Part shown: positions 5,684 to 8,982 of the stretch, in pieces
Layout: every line of letters begins with the position of its first letter
Numbering within the stretch: position 1 is the stretch's first letter
Notes under the pieces: model-generated
The model's database searches: none
Seen by the model: the letters and a program-made list of their open reading frames with translations, nothing else
What the model was told of the DNA's origin: nothing
From: JAIRQX01 sp031556255
GTDB lineage: Bacteria > Chrysiogenota > Deferribacteres > Deferribacterales > JAISNW01
Length of the DNA: 8,982 nucleotides
Assembly: GCA_031556255.1 (NCBI GenBank)
Contig: JAVBTI010000158.1
Location: 1-8,982 of the forward strand
Reading direction: 5' to 3'
Position numbers and translations under genes: made by a program

Positions 5684-6238
5684 TCATTTCATGCTGTTCA
5701 TGTGCAAAGTAAAGACTACGTTGGGGCCGGTTATGTCGGATGTGGCAATACCTTTAATATCAGCGATATTCCCATATTCTTTCCGAAGGGAGTCTATCTC
5801 ACCGCTTTTAATCAGCCCCAGTGGGCATGCGCCGGCACACGCCGGCGTATCCCCTTTTGCCAGCAGATCGATGCAAAAATCGCATTTAGACACCTTCGTT
5901 TTAGCAGTGTTCTGGACAGGAACTCCGTAAGGACATGCTTCAAGACAAGCGCCACAGTTTATGCACTTGTCCGCCATAATCAGCACAACACCGTCCTCTT
6001 CACGCTTAATAATCGCATTCACGGGACAGAACTCCACACATGCAGGATTGTCACAGTGGTTGCAGGCCAACGACACATAATATTGCGACGCAACGGCTTT
6101 ACTGGCCTCAAAACCATGTACCTTGCGGTAAAACATCCCTATTTCCAGGTTCTTCTTATCCCTGCAAGCACTGGCGCAGGCCTTACAGCCGCTGCACTGG
6201 CTGGTATTCACATAAAAACCCAATTGCTTGTTGCTCAT
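5684..6238 (-). CDS. DmsB-like four-cluster ferredoxin subunit of a molybdopterin oxidoreductase
   Basis: This 184-residue protein carries sixteen cysteines in four clusters: 15/18/21/25 (CSGCKACASAC), 59/62/67/71 (CNHCDNPACVEFC), 92/95/98/102 (CINCGACLEAC) and 119/122/134/138 (CDFC...CAGAC). This is the pattern of the electron-transfer subunit of the DMSO reductase family (DmsB, PsrB, TtrB), which holds four [4Fe-4S] clusters and passes electrons between the membrane quinone side and the catalytic subunit. There is no signal peptide, so it is presumably co-exported with the catalytic subunit by the Tat system. The ATG at 6238 overlaps the catalytic subunit's stop (ATGA), and GGAGGG stands just upstream. 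At about 184 residues it is slightly shorter than E. coli DmsB. A terminator hairpin follows immediately, so no membrane anchor gene follows in the operon. Confidence 0.93.
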   Translation of the reverse strand: MSNKQLGFYVNTSQCSGCKACASACRDKKNLEIGMFYRKVHGFEASKAVASQYYVSLACNHCDNPACVEFCPVNAIIKREEDGVVLIMADKCINCGACLEACPYGVPVQNTAKTKVSKCDFCIDLLAKGDTPACAGACPLGLIKSGEIDSLRKEYGNIADIKGIATSDITGPNVVFTLHMNSMK

Positions 6239-8574
6239 TTCGCCCCTCCCTTGCTTACCTGTACCAGCATAGTCTGGTGTGCGTTACCCCTTGCAAAAGG
6301 AGTTCTCATGTCGGAGGAAAGGACGTTCGCGCAGCCGCCGTTATCCACCCCGTCTTTATCCGGATCATACCAGGCGCCCGACTGCATGGAGACAACGCCT
6401 TTCATCACCCGCGGCGTAATCTGTGCCGGTATCCTCATTTTCCCTCTGCCGTTATATACCATCACCATGTCGCCTTCAGATATACCGCGCGCCGTGGCAT
6501 CTTCCGGGTTTATCCACAAGGTCTGCGGGGACAGTTCCCTCATCATTTCGCAGCCGTAGAATGTCGAATTGGCACGGTTTTTTGCCTTCCACGTGATCAT
6601 CTGAAGCGGGTACTGCCCGGCAAGCTTGTCTTCCGGCCCCTCCGGCGATGGAATATATTTGGGTATCCCGGGGATATGCGGGTTTTTCATATCATACAGG
6701 CGCTTCGAAAACAGCTCTATCTTGCCTGAAGGCGTCTGGAAAGGAGTTTTTTCAGGGTCAGCCGCTTCTTTTTCAAACGCCACATGCGACGGCATATCAT
6801 AGAAGTACACCCCGGTCTTCTCGAACTCCTCGTAAGTGGGGATTTTGAACTCGGGCTGCGCCTTGCGCGTGGCCTCCACATAATATTTTACCCAGTCCTG
6901 TTCGTCGCGCCCTTCCGTGAAGCCATCTTTCAGCCCCATCTTCTCGGCAACAACGCTCATCCACACATAACCGCTCCTGCGCTCAAACTGCGGCTCGAGA
7001 ACCTTTTGATTTAAAAGGGCGTAGTTGCCGGTTCCCCAGGTATCCCCGATGTTCCACCTTTCGAAAAATGAAGTGTCCGGCAGGAGTATATCGGCAAACT
7101 TCGCGCTTGGAGTGAGAAAGTGCTCGCTCACCAGTATAAACTCCAGCTTGGATTCGTCTTCCAGCAGCTTGCGGGTTTTATTTATATCGGGGTTCTGGTT
7201 GGCGAGATAGTTACCGCCCAGCGATATGATCATTTTCACCGGCGACGCAAGGGCCTCGGAGCCGCGCAGCCCCTCGGCGGGGGTGACTTTCTTTATATCC
7301 TCTATCGCGTCCATCCACTGCATAACGCATATGGAGGATTTAACAGGGTTGTCGTACTCCGGATCGGTAAAGGGGAAGCGCCGTGAAGCTATGCCGCCGT
7401 AGCCTGACGCCCAGCCGCCCTTGACGCCCACGTTACCTGTGAGGCAGGCAAGGATCGTGGCGGATCTGGCTGTCTGCTCGCCGAAATAATGGCGCTGGGG
7501 GCTCCATCCCTGGATCAGCGCCGCAGGTTTGGTTGTAGCATAGGCGCGGGCAAGCGCAGTTATTTTCGACGCCGGCACTTTGCATATCTTTTCCGCCCAC
7601 TCGGGGGTTTTCACGATCCCGTCTTTTTTGCCCATAAGATAGGCGTAAACCGATTCGTTGGCGGGTACGCCTTTCGGCATATGCGCCTCATCAAACCCTA
7701 TGCAGCAACGATCAAGAAACTTTTTATCGTGCAGGTTTTCTTTAACTATAACGTAGGCCATGGCATCCATCAGGGCGGTGTCAGTGGTGGGCAGCGGCGC
7801 TATCCATTCATCGGCGTATGAAACCGCCGTATCGGAATAACGCGGGTCAACCACTATCACTTTGCAGCCGTTTTTCCTTAGCTGGCTGTAATAATAGTTG
7901 GTATGCCCGAATATGGTTTCCGCCGGGTTGTGTCCCCACAGTATAACCAGCTTGCTGTATTTAAGATTGTCAAGCGAGTTGCCGCTGGCGGCGGTGCCGT
8001 ATGTATAGGGGGTGATCGCGGCGGTGTTGCCGAGGCTCACCGAGTGGTAGTAATTAAGATATCCGCCGTCAAGCGCCAGCAGGCGCTGCATAAACGAGGC
8101 ACTGACAAGCCCTGCGGTGCTTACATGCACAAAACGTGAGGATGGGCCGTATTTTTTACCGATACTGCCGATCTTTTCGGCTATTATGGTGGTGGCTTCG
8201 TCCCAGCTTATCCTCTGGAATTTACCTTCACCGCGTTTGCCCACGCGCTTCATGGGGTATTTAAGCCGGTCAAGGCTTTCCTGATAAAAACGATAATTTC
8301 TGCCACGCACGCATGCCTTCATGATGGGCATATCCTCATTCAGTTCAGCATCGGTACGCGTACTGACTCTCACAAGGGTGCCGTCCACAACATGGGCTCT
8401 GATCTGGCATCGCCCCCCGCAGTCAAACGTGCTGCAGGTGTTGATAACCTTTTCTTCTTTCGGCACAGGCATGCCTGTATCCTGCACAGAGGGGACAGAG
8501 ACCGCCTTGGCACAACCCACGAGAGGGATCCCCGCCAGGCCGGCCTTTAATAAACCGCGTCTACTTAGTTTCAT
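6235..8574 (-). CDS. DmsA-like molybdopterin oxidoreductase catalytic subunit with Tat signal and lipobox
   Basis: This 779-residue protein belongs to the DMSO reductase family of molybdenum enzymes. The N-terminus has a twin-arginine motif (SRRGLLK, 4-10), a short hydrophobic stretch, and a lipobox-like LVGC ending at Cys21. A [4Fe-4S] cluster motif follows with cysteines 47, 52, 56 and 88 (CSTFDCGGRC, then CVRGRNY). Ser180 in YYHSVSLGN is the probable molybdenum ligand, aligning by eye with the DmsA ligand serine. The C-terminal dinucleotide-binding domain (about 655-775) includes SGAWYDPDKDGVDNGGC and TPFARGNAHQT, which are DmsA-like. The substrate may be an S-oxide, N-oxide, selenate or polysulfide-type compound and cannot be decided. 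The ATG at 8574 has AGGAG 6 bases upstream and directly precedes the Tat motif. A longer frame to 8661 lacks this support. The ferredoxin subunit overlaps its end. Confidence 0.93.
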   Translation of the reverse strand: MKLSRRGLLKAGLAGIPLVGCAKAVSVPSVQDTGMPVPKEEKVINTCSTFDCGGRCQIRAHVVDGTLVRVSTRTDAELNEDMPIMKACVRGRNYRFYQESLDRLKYPMKRVGKRGEGKFQRISWDEATTIIAEKIGSIGKKYGPSSRFVHVSTAGLVSASFMQRLLALDGGYLNYYHSVSLGNTAAITPYTYGTAASGNSLDNLKYSKLVILWGHNPAETIFGHTNYYYSQLRKNGCKVIVVDPRYSDTAVSYADEWIAPLPTTDTALMDAMAYVIVKENLHDKKFLDRCCIGFDEAHMPKGVPANESVYAYLMGKKDGIVKTPEWAEKICKVPASKITALARAYATTKPAALIQGWSPQRHYFGEQTARSATILACLTGNVGVKGGWASGYGGIASRRFPFTDPEYDNPVKSSICVMQWMDAIEDIKKVTPAEGLRGSEALASPVKMIISLGGNYLANQNPDINKTRKLLEDESKLEFILVSEHFLTPSAKFADILLPDTSFFERWNIGDTWGTGNYALLNQKVLEPQFERRSGYVWMSVVAEKMGLKDGFTEGRDEQDWVKYYVEATRKAQPEFKIPTYEEFEKTGVYFYDMPSHVAFEKEAADPEKTPFQTPSGKIELFSKRLYDMKNPHIPGIPKYIPSPEGPEDKLAGQYPLQMITWKAKNRANSTFYGCEMMRELSPQTLWINPEDATARGISEGDMVMVYNGRGKMRIPAQITPRVMKGVVSMQSGAWYDPDKDGVDNGGCANVLSSDMRTPFARGNAHQTMLVQVSKGGAK

Positions 8575-8631
8575 AGCACACTCCTGAAATGATGTTAATA
8601 CGCTAAAATACCACAACTTTCCTGTACCTGA

Positions 8632-8661
8632 GCTATACACCCAAACAATATTGTTAGACAA
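8632..8661 (-). promoter_or_regulatory. Candidate promoter of the reductase operon
   Basis: On the minus strand, TTGTCT (8661-8656) and TATAGC (8637-8632) form a sigma-70-like pair with an 18-base spacer, about 58 bases upstream of the ATG at 8574. The spacer contains the palindrome AACAATATTGTT. It is a by-eye match; no transcript start is known. Confidence 0.4.
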
Positions 8662-8671
8662 GTATTAACAA
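8644..8671. promoter_or_regulatory. Overlapping inverted repeats, candidate operator in the divergent region
   Basis: AACAATATTGTT (8644-8655) is a perfect 12-bp palindrome. It overlaps a second inverted repeat, TTGTTA (8651-8656) and TAACAA (8666-8671) with a 9-base spacer. Together they give three spaced AACAA/TTGTT half-sites in 28 bases. They sit on the candidate promoter of the reductase operon, where a regulator could act on one or both divergent genes. They do not match the FNR or Crp consensus. Confidence 0.45.
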
Positions 8672-8752
8672 ATAGTGATTATCTTGAATTAATTAAAGAA
8701 ACATGCTAAAAAATGTAAAAGAAAAATAAAACAACTATGTGCCGGTGAAACA

Positions 8753-8982
8753 ATGACGCTTTTTGAAGAAATTGCCGCAATAAATAATATTTTGGGAGTT
8801 TTTTGTTATTATGAGCCGGACGTTCCGGAAGCGCACCTCACCGCATCCTATCTTGAAAATCTTGACTGGGATGAGTGGCCCGTCCACGATCGGGTATATG
8901 CGGAAGAGGGGATTGCGCTGTTCAGGCGGGGGTTGGAAGAGCTGCCGGGAGCCGCGGAAGACTATAGCGCGCTTTTTGTGGG
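8753..8982 (+). CDS. TorD/DmsD-family molybdoenzyme chaperone (partial)
   Basis: This gene begins at the ATG at 8753 and runs off the right edge after 76 complete codons. The translated part starts MTLFEEIAAINNILGVFCYY and ends EDYSALFVG. The 'YxxLFVG' segment, an early all-helical sequence and a PDVPEAHL loop fit the TorD/DmsD/NarJ family of cytoplasmic chaperones, which bind the Tat signal of a molybdoenzyme and hold it until the cofactor is inserted. Its divergent position next to a Tat-dependent DmsA-like gene supports that role, and the neighbouring reductase is the likely client. The ribosome binding site is weak (GGTGA at 8744-8748). The rest of the gene and any downstream partner lie outside the window. 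Confidence 0.8.
   Translation, partial: MTLFEEIAAINNILGVFCYYEPDVPEAHLTASYLENLDWDEWPVHDRVYAEEGIALFRRGLEELPGAAEDYSALFV

Noticed and set aside
5669..6559. 296-codon plus-strand open frame
   Set aside because: It is antisense to the DmsB-like gene and the end of the DmsA-like gene, whose cysteine motifs are clear.
8575..8661. 29-residue N-terminal extension of the DmsA-like protein
   Set aside because: The Tat motif and the AGGAG site both point to the ATG at 8574, and the extension overlaps the candidate promoter and palindromes.
8672..8700. FNR- or Crp-type binding site in the TGATTATCTTGAA segment
   Set aside because: Neither the TTGAT-N4-ATCAA nor the TGTGA-N6-TCACA consensus is met in both halves.

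Overview
The window looks like chromosome from a Gram-negative bacterium that respires without oxygen. The evidence is a Tat-exported molybdopterin oxidoreductase with its four-cluster ferredoxin partner and a TorD-type chaperone, a heme/quinone biosynthesis operon, lipoprotein signals, and the first codons of a probable membrane sensor or chemoreceptor. Base composition is moderate, a little under 50% GC by eye. The overall character would fit Deferribacterota or a delta-proteobacterial-type anaerobe, but this is only a guess because the window holds no phylogenetic marker gene.

Layout. Positions 1-93 (minus) are the 5' end of a gene starting with one membrane segment. A 312-base intergenic region follows. 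On the plus strand, 406-3496 is a tight four-gene operon: hemE, hemH, a UbiA-family prenyltransferase and a small single-span membrane protein. Its three junctions are ATGA overlaps or a 3-base gap. The last gene carries a perfect 24-bp palindrome in its final codons. Positions 3497-3765 have no gene. They hold a GC-rich block of nested hairpins bounded by a 13-bp direct repeat, then an AT-rich leader with a strong ribosome binding site. Next come a histone-H1-like lysine/alanine-rich protein (3766-4233) and a small lipoprotein of unknown function (4244-4717). A convergent EamA-type transporter (4718-5587, minus) has a stop codon that abuts the lipoprotein stop codon.

Positions 5684-8574 (minus) carry a two-gene operon of the DMSO-reductase family: a DmsA-like catalytic subunit upstream and a DmsB-like ferredoxin overlapping it by ATGA. 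An 11-bp GC-rich hairpin closes it directly after the ferredoxin, so no DmsC/NrfD membrane anchor is encoded in this unit. The catalytic subunit has a Tat motif followed by a lipobox, so it may be a lipoprotein. Divergently, a TorD-family chaperone gene starts at 8753 and runs off the right end. The 178-base divergent region contains two overlapping inverted repeats on top of a plausible promoter for the reductase operon.

The genes share a theme. Heme and a prenylated quinone feed an anaerobic respiratory chain, and the molybdoenzyme with its chaperone would be a terminal reductase. The reductase substrate cannot be read from sequence. The least ordinary features are the lipobox in the molybdoenzyme signal peptide with no anchor gene, the in-frame 24-bp palindrome, the hairpin-rich repeat block, and the palindromes in the dms-like promoter region.
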